Part shown: positions 52,757-62,842 of the stretch, piece by piece | Numbering within the stretch: the first letter of the stretch is position 1 | Layout of the letters: each line of letters starts with the position of its first letter | Notes under the pieces: generated by a model | Told to the model about the DNA's origin: nothing | The model's input: only the letters and a program-made list of their open reading frames with translations | The model's database searches: none | Made by a program: the position numbers and the translations under genes | Source of the DNA: Phialophora verrucosa | Lineage: Eukaryota > Ascomycota > Eurotiomycetes > Chaetothyriales > Herpotrichiellaceae | DNA length: 64,000 nucleotides | Assembly (NCBI GenBank): GCA_002099365.1 | Contig: MSED01000011.1 | Span: forward strand, 191,001 to 255,000 | Direction: 5' to 3'

Positions 52757-54334
52757 CAGACACCAAACGGCACCTGGTCTGCGTGTCTTGAAGTCATTCG
52801 CGGATTGCCTTGTGCACACATGACAATGCGAGCACCGCTGGGAACCGTAGGTGAGGAGCAGGAAGCCGATAGTCATATGGCGTGTCTATCATGTTTGTGT
52901 AGTCCATCTCTGCTGCTGCTGAACCGCTGCATCCTGTGGCGCCAGAGGGACTCTGACCCACTTGTAACGATAAGTGCCGCGGCGAAACCCATGTCCACAT
53001 CGATCAACCTCTCGGCCGGCGTGGCCATCGCTGGGATTGCGCTCCAGGTGCTCTGCCTGCGAAAAGAATACATGGGACTGGATGAGCTCGACAGGGTTGC
53101 TACCGCTCGCTGGCGGCTACACACGCCGCGAGCCTGGAGGCCCTGCATCGTTCGTTGGAGAAGAATTCCTGGCGTAGAATCGAGCCCTTGACTGCTCTGC
53201 ATGCCTCGTGTAGTTCCACGCCCGCCCGTCCGGCAGGCAGGATGGCCTTGACCACCACCCGTCGTCGCGGGAGGAAAACCGTAGAACTCGCTGGCCAAGC
53301 CGGGGAGTGCCAACATCCATTCCTCCCGTGTGGAACCATGTCTTGGTGTGTACCGGTGGAAACAAACGATGCTTGATCCTCTCCGACGGGGGAGAATGTT
53401 CTGTGTCCCTCTGAGCGCGGGTTGGAACCCGTGCTCTCGACTGTCTATGGGTGCAATGTACAATCACACGGTCATAAAAGATGACTCTTTCGACGCAGCG
53501 GACTGGAAACGGCAGTCTCGGAATCCAAGGCTCCCCTGAAGCCGCGTCAGAAAGGGAGAAGTATGTTGAGGGTGCACTCTGGGTACATACCAATGAGATC
53601 TGCCAGCCCGGGCCCCGCTCTCGTTGAAGACACCACTCAATTCGTATGGCTGAAAAGGACCCTGGCGACACTTCCATCAAACACCACCTCGAACATCCAG
53701 TTTGCCGGGTCATCATCAGGGGAGGGTATTGCTCTGCTATAGCAATCGGCTTGCAGATCGACTGACGTCCGTTCCATTCTGTTGGTGTGCCTGAGGGGTC
53801 AAGACATTGCTTGAGTCCTCGGCTTTGTATTCGAATGTGATTGCATTTCCAGCTTTGTCGCCGCTTGCTCATCCGTATGCGAGATGAATCTTCCGGGTCT
53901 GAGACCCGGCAGTTTTGATCCACTCTAATGAGGGTCGTCGTGATTGTTCTCCAGTAGACGGCAAGTCTCCATTGCTCTTCCAGCCTCAATTCCTGCAAAC
54001 TGACCCTCGCTGCGTGGACGGCCACGAAGAATAGTGTAGCCTCACCGTATTGAGAAGCGATGGGACTGAATCAGCATAACGATCAATCGAGGCCGTGCCA
54101 TGGTCATCGACTTGGGCACACGCTGCTGTGCGGCGACGTGGGCAAACATTGGGGAATCCAGGCTTGCTGCGCTTGGTGCTCACTCGTGCTATGATGCGGC
54201 TGCTATTCTCGCCGTGCTCAGGGGGAAGGAGTTATCGTCTTGAAACTCGATCAAGTTCGTCCCAGGTCAATCCGTCCAGGTCAGGTTCCCCGATCTGTAT
54301 CCATCGCATGCCGTGAGTAAGGGAGTCTTGCTTC
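52757..54334. other. No gene assigned; long open minus frame
   Basis: A 302-codon minus frame (53117-54025) is open but has no domain, and it begins at a codon that is not ATG. In another minus frame SPDDDPANWMFEVVFDG then VARVLFSHTN (about 53720-53630) is more protein-like but is cut by a stop. I read this as a decayed gene of unknown type. Confidence 0.3.
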
Positions 54335-54490
54335 CTGGCTTGCCCCAACAGCCTTCACCAGGTGCCTCTCTTGCTCCTAGGCATCATCGAATGGCCTTTC
54401 TGGGTATCACACCTTGAGAGCTGGCCTGTATGCGTGGTCTCGTGGTCCGGCCGGGCTTGGGAGTTGGGGCTTGGTGGCAGGCTGGGACTT
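54335..54490 (-). repeat. Orphan copy of the B-type 3' flank
   Basis: CCCCAACAGCCTTCACCAGGTGCCT then GGCATCATCGAATGGC and GGGCTTGGTGGCAGGCTGGG match, in order, the flanks downstream of B1 (20037-20215) and B3 (29224-29380). No B gene follows; the next gene, C2, starts 480 bp away in the other orientation. Confidence 0.6.
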
Positions 54491-54973
54491 GGACACAGAG
54501 GTCACGAAGCCGAGATTGGAACCTCCTCTGCAAACAGCAGCGATATCAGACAAAGAACGACTGCGCAGGGAACTTTTCCACAAACAAAGGAAACCTACCG
54601 GTCTTGTTCGCCAAATTAGCTACTTGTGCTTGGCCGAGTGGGAAATCCAGACAAGCGGACGAAGCGGAAGATTCTTGACACCACTTGCAAGTTCCAATTG
54701 ACAAGCTCGTCTCTCGTCCTGTCCTGCCATGCAGCAGCCTACAAGGGCGACATCGACCTGTTGAAGAAGCGACAGTCTTCATCATACGACGTGCGTGATT
54801 GACCGTAGAACAAACGCTCCCGCCTCTCGTGATCGACCGTATAGCTTTGTTTCTCCCGCACAATTTGTTGATATTTCGTCATTGTTGCCATTACTGACTC
54901 TTTCCCCGATCTTCTCCCCTGCCAATTTTGGTCCTGACTTCTCTTCGCTGTTCTTCTTCTCTTTAGACAAGAC

Positions 54974-56281
54974 ATGTCTGCTACTACTGACTCTTCTTCT
55001 CCCGATCTTCTTCCCATGCCTGCGGCCAGTTGTCGTGACGGGGACGACTCAATGTCTGTGTCTAGGAGACAGGATGAAAACCAAGCCGCCGATACCTCCC
55101 TGCCGCTCCTCCCTACAGACAACAACGGTACCTGCGCTTGTACTCCACCCCGCTCTTCGAGTGAATGCGGCCAAAAGCAGTCCGGTTCTGCGGTCTCTGT
55201 GGTCAAGAATTTCCTCACCACAACCAGGTCCGCTCGAACAAACAATTGGCTACACCTCAAATTGACCCCTGCTGAGCGCGACGAGCTGGAAGCTTGCCTA
55301 CCAGACGAGGAGTTTAGGGGTTTTCGGTAAGATTGGGATCATACGTCGAAACGACAAAGGCTGACCCGTCATCGCGCAGCCGTGACTACTTCCTCGCCAC
55401 TCACACCTTTTCAGTCGGCATGGAGACAAAAATCCATGCGTCGGTCAAGGGCGCCATGCAGGAACAAATCAGCAGTCGAATCAAACAGCTGGCGTCGCAG
55501 GACGCAGACTCGACCGTCGGCCAATTCGCGGCCAAGATCCGCATTCAAAGCGGAGCGACAAACAAGCTTAAATTTCCCCCAAACCAAAAAAATTCTCACG
55601 ATCCTGACATCTCATACATATACCAGGGCGCCATCTCCCCCGGTATAATCATCGAGGTTGCGCACTCACAGCGCAAAGAAGATCTTCAATATGTGGCGGA
55701 GGAGTATGTTCTCGGCTCGAAGGGAAACGTCCAGTGCGTGTGGGGGGTCAAGATGGAGTACCGCTCCGGCAAGCGAGCGTGGCTGTCGGCTTGGGAACGC
55801 AGGATCAATGTTCTGGCCGACGGCAGTGTGAAATTGAGCGTGGAGCAGACCGTCGAGGATCAGGTAAGTAAGCCCCGGAAACACATTCGCTCGGTCACGG
55901 GTTAATGTTAATCTTACTTGCCAGATGTTCCGTACCGCTGAAGGTCTTCCCGATCCAAGTTGTCGCGGCCTGTCGCTCTCCCTCAGAAACCTGGCCCCAA
56001 CTCCCCAGATCGCCCACCGCGTCGCCGATGTTCCTGACCACCTGGCTCACATACGAATCACTGCGCAAGAGCTCTGTGAATTCGTTGAGGATGCAGAACT
56101 TACGGAGGCATTGACCAAGGGTGGTCTGGAATGGGACTATGGCGGCACTGAGCTGCAGGTCCATTGTCCAGAACGGCCAGACCCAGAAAAAGTCTCTAGC
56201 AAACGGTTGAGAAAGTTCAAAGACGAAGAGAAGAGAGTTGCACGGCGCCGCGACGAAGAAGACCCCGATTACCTCCCATAG
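54974..56281 (+). CDS. Paralogue C2: PD-(D/E)XK-like protein without the leader, three exons
   Basis: Exons 54974-55326, 55380-55863 and 55925-56281 give 397 residues. Introns are 53 bp (GTAAGA...CGCAG, phase 2 in an Arg codon) and 61 bp (GTAAGT...TGCCAG, with TTAAT branch-like sites). Residues 1-75 are Ser/Pro/Asp-rich but unrelated to the shared leader, and the family promoter element is absent. The domain is better preserved than in C1: RDYFLATHTFSVGM (119-132), DPDISYI with P193-D194, IIIEVAHSQRK with E210, YVAEEYVLGS and WGVKMEYRSGKRAWLSAWER. The end is acidic (RRRDEEDPDYLP), like the EDPSYDG of C1 and EDPDY of A2. Function unknown; as the copy with both acidic residues it is the best C-type candidate for activity. 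Confidence 0.8.
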
Positions 56282-57853
56282 CTGGCTGTCCTCTTTGTCG
56301 ATGATACCTTGGCAACATGATACCCCCCGAGGCATAAATGGTGAAGCACACAGACAGGGTGAGCCAAACCAACCATTGGCGTCGTGTGCAATTCCGGGAG
56401 TCGATTTCGCGTCCTCGGCCAGGGCCGTATGGTTTGACAATGAATGAGAATTCTTCTTCAGCTTTCAATCCGTCGGACACCTACTCGGTAATACCGCCGA
56501 TTTCCTAGTAGTAGTTCCGTTCCTCGCACTCCTCATCCTCGCTTTGAACTCGGCTACTACTAGGGGCGTCCTAGCCCGCATTGGCGCAGCTGCGATTCCA
56601 CATTGGCGCAGCTGCAATCCAATTAATCAATTAGTCAAGTGGAAAAACGAGATTTTTTCGCTCGATGGAAAAAGGTAGTATTATTATTTTGTACATATTG
56701 TCGACCCACTGGCGTGTGTGCGTGTGTGTGTGTGTTTCTGCTCGAGCCGACAACAGCGCCCCACCACAGAAGACATGGCTGAAAGGTTAAGAAAGTGCAG
56801 GATGCATTTCGAAAAAGAATGACGTGAACCAGCACCCTAAGATCCCGGACGCAGGCAGAAGTAGAAAAAGGTGGTTTGTGGCCGTTGTGGCAGTTGCAGA
56901 AACCGACGCGTTAGCATCGTTGCGGGTTGCGGACTAAGTTCGGTCCCACTTCGGGCCGCCCGGACCGACTGACTGACTTCTTGCTCTGGCAACTCCAACC
57001 CCCGATTTTCTCGACCAAACTCCAATTTTCTATCCCCCCCCCAAACTCCCAAATTTAGCAGCCAACCAACCAACCAACCCCACTATTGTGTCACGTACTG
57101 TAAGATGGATCGGTGGGGGGCAGGAGTGTACGGTAATTGTGTAACTACTCGTACGAGGAAGGCTGTTTGCAGTACATCAGATGTAGGCTACATGACGTAC
57201 TCGTGCGTGTCCAACAACATGGGGCATCACACCAACTGCATGTTGGCGCCTCGTCTGCAATCCTCCTTGGCGCGGTTACATGCCATGGCCTACCGTTGCG
57301 CACATATACTTGTTTCACATGTTGAACAGCACAATCCTATAAAGTCCAACACTTTTCCTCCAGTACTACCGTTTGATTGCCTTTAGACAAGTGGCTATCG
57401 TTAGTCGAGAAGAAGCGGGGTCGCCGAGTTGTTATGAGAATGGACTCAATTGATGATGTTTTCTATCAAAACTATGAAAACTGTGCTCCTCAACACGAAC
57501 ACCGCATGTGTGTGCGCGCAACGCAGTGCACGTGACTGCGCCGGGGGTTGCAGACGAGGGTTGCAACAGACAGGCACATGTGACCAAGTCAGAGTGCAGC
57601 GCCGCCACACCGTAGCCCCTCGTTCCGTTCAACGCAGCATCTCTACCCAGTCCGAGTCCGGGTCAGTCCGTGGCAATACACGATTCATGACTTTCGGGGT
57701 ACTTGGATGGATCATGCCGAAAGCTTGTTGGCTAGCTTAGTGGATAACAGAACAAGATCTGTCTACCCGACCCCACAGCCCTTCACTAGGTGCCTGTTTC
57801 TTGCCATGCTTCTCACTGTCTCCGGATGGCGTCTCTGTTCGGTGAACGGCGCT
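56282..57853. other. No gene; solitary repeat and B4 3' flank
   Basis: No reliable gene. A solitary copy of the copia-relic direct repeat lies at 57435-57571. A short (GT)n tract is at 56714-56735 and (CCAA)n at 57062-57079. ACAAGATCTGTCTACC and CAGCCCTTCACTAGGTGCCT (57751-57795) match the B3 flank at 29208-29245. Confidence 0.5.
57435..57571. repeat. Solitary copy of the copia-relic flanking repeat
   Basis: TGGACTCAATTGATGATGTT, CTATCAAAACTATGAAAACT and GTTGCAGACGAGGGTTGCAA correspond to 50450-50560 and 52300-52430. No internal element follows, so it resembles a solo LTR. Confidence 0.6.
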
Positions 57854-58840
57854 CTAGGAAACAGCCTTGTCAATAGCCTCGGCTTCATCGGCGGCGTCCA
57901 GGAACTCTTTGAATGTAATGGTAAACGGGTTGTTCTCGGCGTCGATCCCGAAATCAGACGGGAGGAACTCCACCGAGCCATCGTAGCTCGTGGATGTCCC
58001 ATCTTTGTGGTAGTCTCGGAGGACATATGCCGCTGAGGTCATGGATGCCGGAGAGTCGGTGGTATTTTCGAGGCGGCGGTGGATGATCATCGAGTACTGT
58101 TTGATTGCATTATTACTATATTGCAAGTCGAAAACCACAACAGCTCGAATATATCCTTGGGAGAATCTCAGGTAGTCTTGGGCCATTTGGAGTGTTGGCT
58201 TGTTCAAATCCCCGACTTCGAACACGAGCTTCGGGTACTTGAAGTGTTCCATGTGGAAGATGGCGGTGTCTGGGAATTTCTCAGCGTCATTAGATAACGC
58301 TAGCCATCTAGATTTCCATTGTTCGAATTGTGTAGTGTGCGCCTCGCTGAAATGACTTCGGAGATGTCTGAGAATGACTTTTGTTACGAACTTAGCCGTG
58401 GCATCGTGAAATACCGAGGCAGGCATTCGGACAGCTAGCTCTTGGCGATCAGGGTCGTAATCAGCTTTGAGATTGTATCCTTCGAGGGTTGCTTCAGCGG
58501 CAATCCCAAATTCGCGCCACTCAGGTAGTGTGAGGGTGTGGTATTCCGCCCAGTCTTCAACTCGGGCAATGCCTTCGCCGATCTCATTGAGTCTGCTGAT
58601 AACCGCGTCGATGCGGTCGCGTTGAGGATCGGAGGTGGTTTGGAATTGAGGTGAGAGTTGAGTGAGGGGGTTTGGCTGATTTGGCTGAGTTGAGATCTGA
58701 GAGATGGTATCCTGCTGTGTGTGATGAGCTTGAACTTGAGACTGATCTGGTTGTGCGGGTTGCGTGAAATTGGGACCGACTTGTGCGCCGGCAGCGCCCT
58801 GTGTGACGGCAGCAGGTGACTCATTATCGCGGCAGGCCAT
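57854..58840 (-). CDS. Paralogue B4: short-leader PD-(D/E)XK-like protein
   Basis: 328 residues from ATG 58840 (MACRDNES); the frame upstream is the conserved promoter region. The leader is shortened to residues 10-75 and has lost the SRTPTPP motif but keeps QPAQPDQSQ and QLSPQFQTTSDPQRDRID. The core has YHTLTLPEWREF (100-111), DYDPDRQELAVRM (127-139), FHD, P190-D191, LVFEVGDLNK with E208 and VVVFDLQYS, and ends FTITFKEFLDAADEAEAIDK. The core is closest to B1 (shared DPQRDRI and WAE(F/Y)HTLTL). It lies apart from the other B genes, 27 kb from B3, facing C2 tail-to-tail. Nuclease-like fold inferred; function unknown. Confidence 0.75.
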   Translation of the reverse strand: MACRDNESPAAVTQGAAGAQVGPNFTQPAQPDQSQVQAHHTQQDTISQISTQPNQPNPLTQLSPQFQTTSDPQRDRIDAVISRLNEIGEGIARVEDWAEYHTLTLPEWREFGIAAEATLEGYNLKADYDPDRQELAVRMPASVFHDATAKFVTKVILRHLRSHFSEAHTTQFEQWKSRWLALSNDAEKFPDTAIFHMEHFKYPKLVFEVGDLNKPTLQMAQDYLRFSQGYIRAVVVFDLQYSNNAIKQYSMIIHRRLENTTDSPASMTSAAYVLRDYHKDGTSTSYDGSVEFLPSDFGIDAENNPFTITFKEFLDAADEAEAIDKAVS

Positions 58841-58930
58841 TATGAACAAAGAGGATTGTGCGTATCGCGCAACTTTTTGACCAAGTGTGTGTGTGAGAGA
58901 GTGTCGCGAGGCTTTTGAGAAACACACAGA

Positions 58931-58971
58931 TTTATAGACAGCCTCACATTCAGCACGGCAGGTCAAGCGAG
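58931..58971 (-). promoter_or_regulatory. Family upstream element of B4 with TATA-like box
   Basis: GCACGGCAGGTCAAGCGAG at 58953-58971, an exact match to the consensus, about 113 bp upstream of the B4 ATG. TTTATAG at 58931-58937 is the TATA-like box. Confidence 0.75.
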
Positions 58972-58974
58972 AGG

Positions 58975-59855
58975 CGGCTGCAGCTGGCTTTGGTATATTG
59001 TGCACAACAGCGCACACACCTGAAGGCACAAGTTCATAGTTCATAGCGATATTCACAATCGATTCCAACAGGTTATGAGAATCCTTGGCCTAGGGTTCAT
59101 GACGCCGTATCATGAGAAGACGTACGGAGCAAAACCAGATGAGACAGGTCGTCGGCAGCAAGGTGTATTGGTGACAGCTGGCAGACCGTTCAAGACCGGG
59201 CATCTTGGTCGTGAGTGGCACCGTGCCCCATTGGGCAGCGTAGATCGGCCACCATGTCGGGTCATTTACGCAGTTTCCACACGCGTCGAAGTCATCCATC
59301 CCCCCCAGGCCGGAGCGGCATCGTTAGACTGAAGAGGTGAGACCAACCCAACGAGACGATCTACGTGTCACGGGCAATATATCCAAGCAAGACGAGGCCA
59401 ATGCGCGAGCGGCAGAAGGATATCCTCCGGAACGAAGTGGACAAAGGTTCTTCTCTAAACGGTGAAGGAAATAGTGGAAGAGAGAGATGTCTTGGTCAAA
59501 GAAAAGGATGCTCAATACAAGCAAGCCAACGAATAATCTAGACAACGTTTAGAAAAGCTGCGCTCTGAACAACGTGCGAATCAGCAGGACTGAAATTGAT
59601 GCACTGAAATCAGTGCGACAGACGTTACAACGGCGCGTGGAGGTGAGTTATCATCGTAGAGCAAACCGATCGGGTCCAAACGGCATCGGCAGAAAACAAT
59701 GTGGGAGACAAAGTATTTGTAGCGTCGAGAATTACTCAACCGGGTTGCGGTTTCATTACAGGAGTAATGTATCTCCAGCTGTAAAAGGGCGAACGCCGTG
59801 GCATCAGAGGAGGTGTGTGTAGAGTCGGAACACTGCCCTTCCACGAGAAGATACT
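58975..59855. other. No gene recognised
   Basis: Only short frames without motifs. Nothing repeats here from elsewhere in the window. Confidence 0.45.
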
Positions 59856-60740
59856 TCACCGGGGTCCGAAGATGTTCCTCGGTGGAACGACACCTCTGTA
59901 CCGTTCCACATGCTGGTTAGACGGTGGTATGTGCTGTGGCGCCACGCCGGGAGATCCTGCCGTCCGCGTCCATCTGGCCGTCTTCCTCCTCCGAAGCGGG
60001 TGAAGATCCTGGACCCTGTCGAGGGCCTGCCGAGTGGCCCTCACGTTCGCCTCGTCCATGGATAAATGCATCATGTAGAGCATCTTCGCCGGGTGCCGTG
60101 CCTTTAGGCAGTCTTCCGAGGCTTGGATTCACGTTTTCCGTCAACCCAGGGCAGCGTCGAAGAAATGGTCGACCACTCTGGCCTAGTCGCAGGGGTGGTC
60201 GGTGTTGGACGTCATCTCGAGCGTGTACCACCTCTCCCCAGCTGCCGGGGCGATGCCCTGGGTGACTGGGGTGAGACGGTACGTCGAATTCGCAGAGAGC
60301 CCCTGGATCCGGTCGTGGGCGACGGCCTTCTGGGGGCCGTCGGCTTCGGCATACCACTCGGTGAGCGCGATATGAGGGTCACGCGTTTGCGGTCGATGCC
60401 TCTTCGCCTGGAGCACCAAGTCCAAACAGGTGGGACGTGCGAAGGACCGAGCTGCCTCGAAAGTGCTGTAGGACTTGCCCATACCGGTCTCGCCGTCCGC
60501 GACGACGTAGAGCTGTGCCCCGCCCCGGTCGTAGGCCAGGAGTCAACTTTCGACGAGGGCGTGGAGACGGGCGTTGTCGGTGTCGTCGACCCCGACGAGA
60601 TACTCGAACGAGTAGGTCGAGCTGTCGGTCGAGGCGGGGTCGTACAGTTGGCAGTGTGCGGAATGGCGTTTCGGGGCGATGGTCGCCGTCCGTCACCCCT
60701 ATTGATCCGCGCCAGGAACGGGATGGGTCGAGCCGTGCTG
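59856..60740 (-). pseudogene. Decayed P-loop gene, kinesin-motor-like
   Basis: One minus-strand frame reads through YDPASTDSSTYSFEYLVGVD, LHALVES, a stop, LLAYDRGGAQLYVVADGETG and MGKSYSTFEAARSFA, then EWYAEADGPQKAV and TPVTQGIAPAAGERWYTLEM, and after three more stops VVDHFFDAALG, ASEDCLKARHPAKM and MDEANVRATRQALDRV. GETGMGKS (60471-60494) is a Walker A motif. The order Y-S-F-x-x-L-x-G, G-x-T-G-x-G-K-S-Y-S and a later R-K-T-x-I-x-A-S-E-D resembles a divergent kinesin motor (GQTGSGKSYT; the R-x-T/SSRSH region). The stops at 60543-60545, 60183-60185, 60141-60143 and 60129-60131 could all come from CGA or CAG by C-to-T change. The stretch looks more GC-rich than its surroundings. Kinesin is a tentative call; the P-loop is clear. 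Confidence 0.45.
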
Positions 60741-62133
60741 TAGAGATTAGACGTCACGTCCGCCATGTTGCGCAGGGCCCGTCGTCTTGTCTGCCCAGCC
60801 GCAGCTGTGCTAGATTGCCAGTCTGTCGCGGGCCGCCTTCCTCTTGGTGGCGAGGATCCGCGAACTCCTGCCGTCTGGTCGAGGGTGTCCGCCCTCGATC
60901 TCTGCTCGTCCAGTGAGGCTATTAATCTCCCCCCCTCTTGCGGGAGATTGGCCAATTGCGGTGACGCACTGCAGCGTGGGTCGACATCGTGGGTCTGCTG
61001 GGACCGGGGTGACGGATGACGCACGGACGGACCTGCGTACAGGCACGACGGGGAGTCTGTGACGCCGCCACCAGCATCGGACGGGTTAGGTCGAAGCGGC
61101 GGAGGTGGGGGAAGTCTCGCGATAGAGTAGACGATAGTGCGTCGTAACGAGGGAAGTGCAGTTTCACCAGCTAACAATACTACGGTAATGTCTAGACCCG
61201 TAAGCTGATAAGACCCAGTGGAGAGAGCAAAGAAGCAGCACCGGTCTAGAAATGCGCAAGCATTCGAGGCTTTAGAGGCGCACCAAAGCTCTTTTACAAT
61301 TTATTCACATCGTCAGTTAGCCCCCAGTCTCTCTTACACGAGTGTGTAGTGATTTGTCTATAGCTCTCAATTCACACCGTCCTCTTCTAGGAGGCCCTTC
61401 TCCCGTTCTTACGCCTCCCCGACGGGCTCTCTGCTTAACTTAGACGTAGGTGGCTTAAAGCTCCTCCTGTACGCCGCCTTCGACTTCAGGAGTTCCAGCT
61501 GTATCGCCAACAGCAGGACACTTAGCTCACGGATAGAGGGCGAGTAATACCGGAATCACGAGACCGATAGGTTCCGAGAAGGAGACGGACGATCTCGCGA
61601 CAGGCAGGCCGGACGTGGAGTAGGGAGCAGAGTCGTGACAGGTGGGAGACCACGGGGCGGATCAGGAGAAGTTAGTCGATAGCGAATATTATAATTTACG
61701 CGAGGACGAAATCAGCTAAGTATATCTCTACGCGGTAGTAGCGTACGTCGTAGAGACTCGAGGGAGACTTCGGCCATATCGGCGGCGGTAGTCGGACGTC
61801 GTCGATAGAGGCACGCTGAGGTGTCGACGTTGAAAAACCGCCGGTGGATGGACCGTCTGCGGTGCCATGTGTGGCTAGAGTAGAGTCCTCCATTTCTGAA
61901 GTCGTGATTGCATGCTTTGTTTGGTGCGCCCGTGTGGCGGCCGATGTGTTCGAGGAGGAGATTGGAGTCGTAATCACGTCGGCGGAAGATTAACCGACGA
62001 ATGAGAGTGCACTACATGTGGTGAGGCTCTAAGCTGAGAGGTGGATGTAAGTGCTCTGACTCAACATGTAATTAATCAGGATCGTGATTAGGTTCAACTG
62101 GTGTGCTGGGGCACATGAAGTGCACATAATAGG
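60741..62133. other. No intact gene; possible transposon coding relics
   Basis: Minus-strand 61530-61393 encodes RELSVLLLAIQLELLKSKAA then YRRSFKPP and SREPVGEA before a stop, a protein-like stretch of unknown family. The 93-codon minus frame at 61696-61977 (MITTPISSSN to YRVEIYLADFVLA) starts with ATG and may be the 5' part of another broken gene. TA and CTA/TAG steps are frequent at 61300-61700. Confidence 0.35.
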
Positions 62134-62343
62134 AGGCAAGGCTGAGGCTGAAAGAGGCAAGGCTGAGGCTGAAAGAGGCAAGGCTGAGGCTGAAAGAGGC
62201 AAGGCTGAGGCTGAAAGAGGCAAGGCTGAGGCTGAAAGAGGCAAGGCTGAGGCTGAAAGAGGCAAGGCTGAGGCTGAAAGAGGCAAGGCTGAGGCTGAAA
62301 GAGGCAAGGCTGAGGCTGAAAGAGGCAAGGCTGCACGAGGCTG
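62134..62343. repeat. 21-bp minisatellite, nine copies plus a partial
   Basis: The unit AGGCAAGGCTGAGGCTGAAAG is repeated nine times without visible change, then AGGCAAGGCTGCACGAGGCTG. Since 21 is a multiple of three the array is open in several frames and would encode GKAEAER repeats on the plus strand, but no gene context supports translation. Confidence 0.97.
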
Positions 62344-62429
62344 AAGCAGCACTTCGGTGCTGTAAGACACGTAGGGAGGTAGGCGAGTCGACCAGCAATG
62401 CAAGCCATACAATAAAGCTCTCGATTACA

Positions 62430-62842
62430 ACTGCGCGTCCCTTTTTCTATAATAAAGAACTGCGCAAGGTCGACTGCTTTTGCCGAGCCGTACAGCTTCA
62501 CCACGTCTTAAGTCATAGGGGATACCCGCTGACATGTAACATGGTGTAGTGGAACATGGCAGCATGGCCATTAGACAGCACGAATCGATCTCGATCGAAC
62601 CATGCGGCGTTCTTTGGGTTGTATCTCATTATATGGCGCCACAGTGCAACTCCCAGCGGTGCCATGCCAATCACCGGGCCTCCACGGCCACCTCCATTCT
62701 GTCGACATACATCGATGATGAACTTCCGAATGTCACGCACTGCTTGCTGATCGTCGGCCAGGATGAGCGTAGCGAGGGGAGAACATTTCACAACGGGGCC
62801 GCCGTTGACCGTGGCGGAACGTGCATCTGGCATGCTGGGCAT
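62430..62842 (-). pseudogene. Transketolase/dihydroxyacetone-synthase N-terminal fragment
   Basis: ATG 62842 opens 109 residues before a stop at 62513. Residues 30-109 match the start of the transketolase thiamine-diphosphate-binding domain: FIIDVCRQNGGG, IGMAPLGVALWRHIMRYNPK, WFDRDRFVLSNGHAAMFHYT, LHVSGYPL. The catalytic His of the usual S-G-H-P-G motif is replaced (G-G-R53-G-G). After the stop, another frame continues with VKLYGSAKAVD, which resembles the next helix of the family, before running into unrelated sequence near 62430. The remaining 500 or so residues of the enzyme are absent, so this is a broken relic. Confidence 0.75.

Noticed and set aside
53117..54025. 302-codon minus-strand frame
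   Set aside because: It does not start with ATG and has no motif, and a better protein-like segment lies in a different frame over part of it. Left as unresolved decay.
60212..61177. 321-codon minus-strand frame
   Set aside because: It is Arg/Pro/Ser-rich and overlaps, in another frame, the P-loop relic that has real motifs. The openness comes from GC-rich sequence.
62094..62504. Frame encoding a repeated CLFQPQP motif
   Set aside because: Produced by the 21-bp minisatellite read in an alternative frame.
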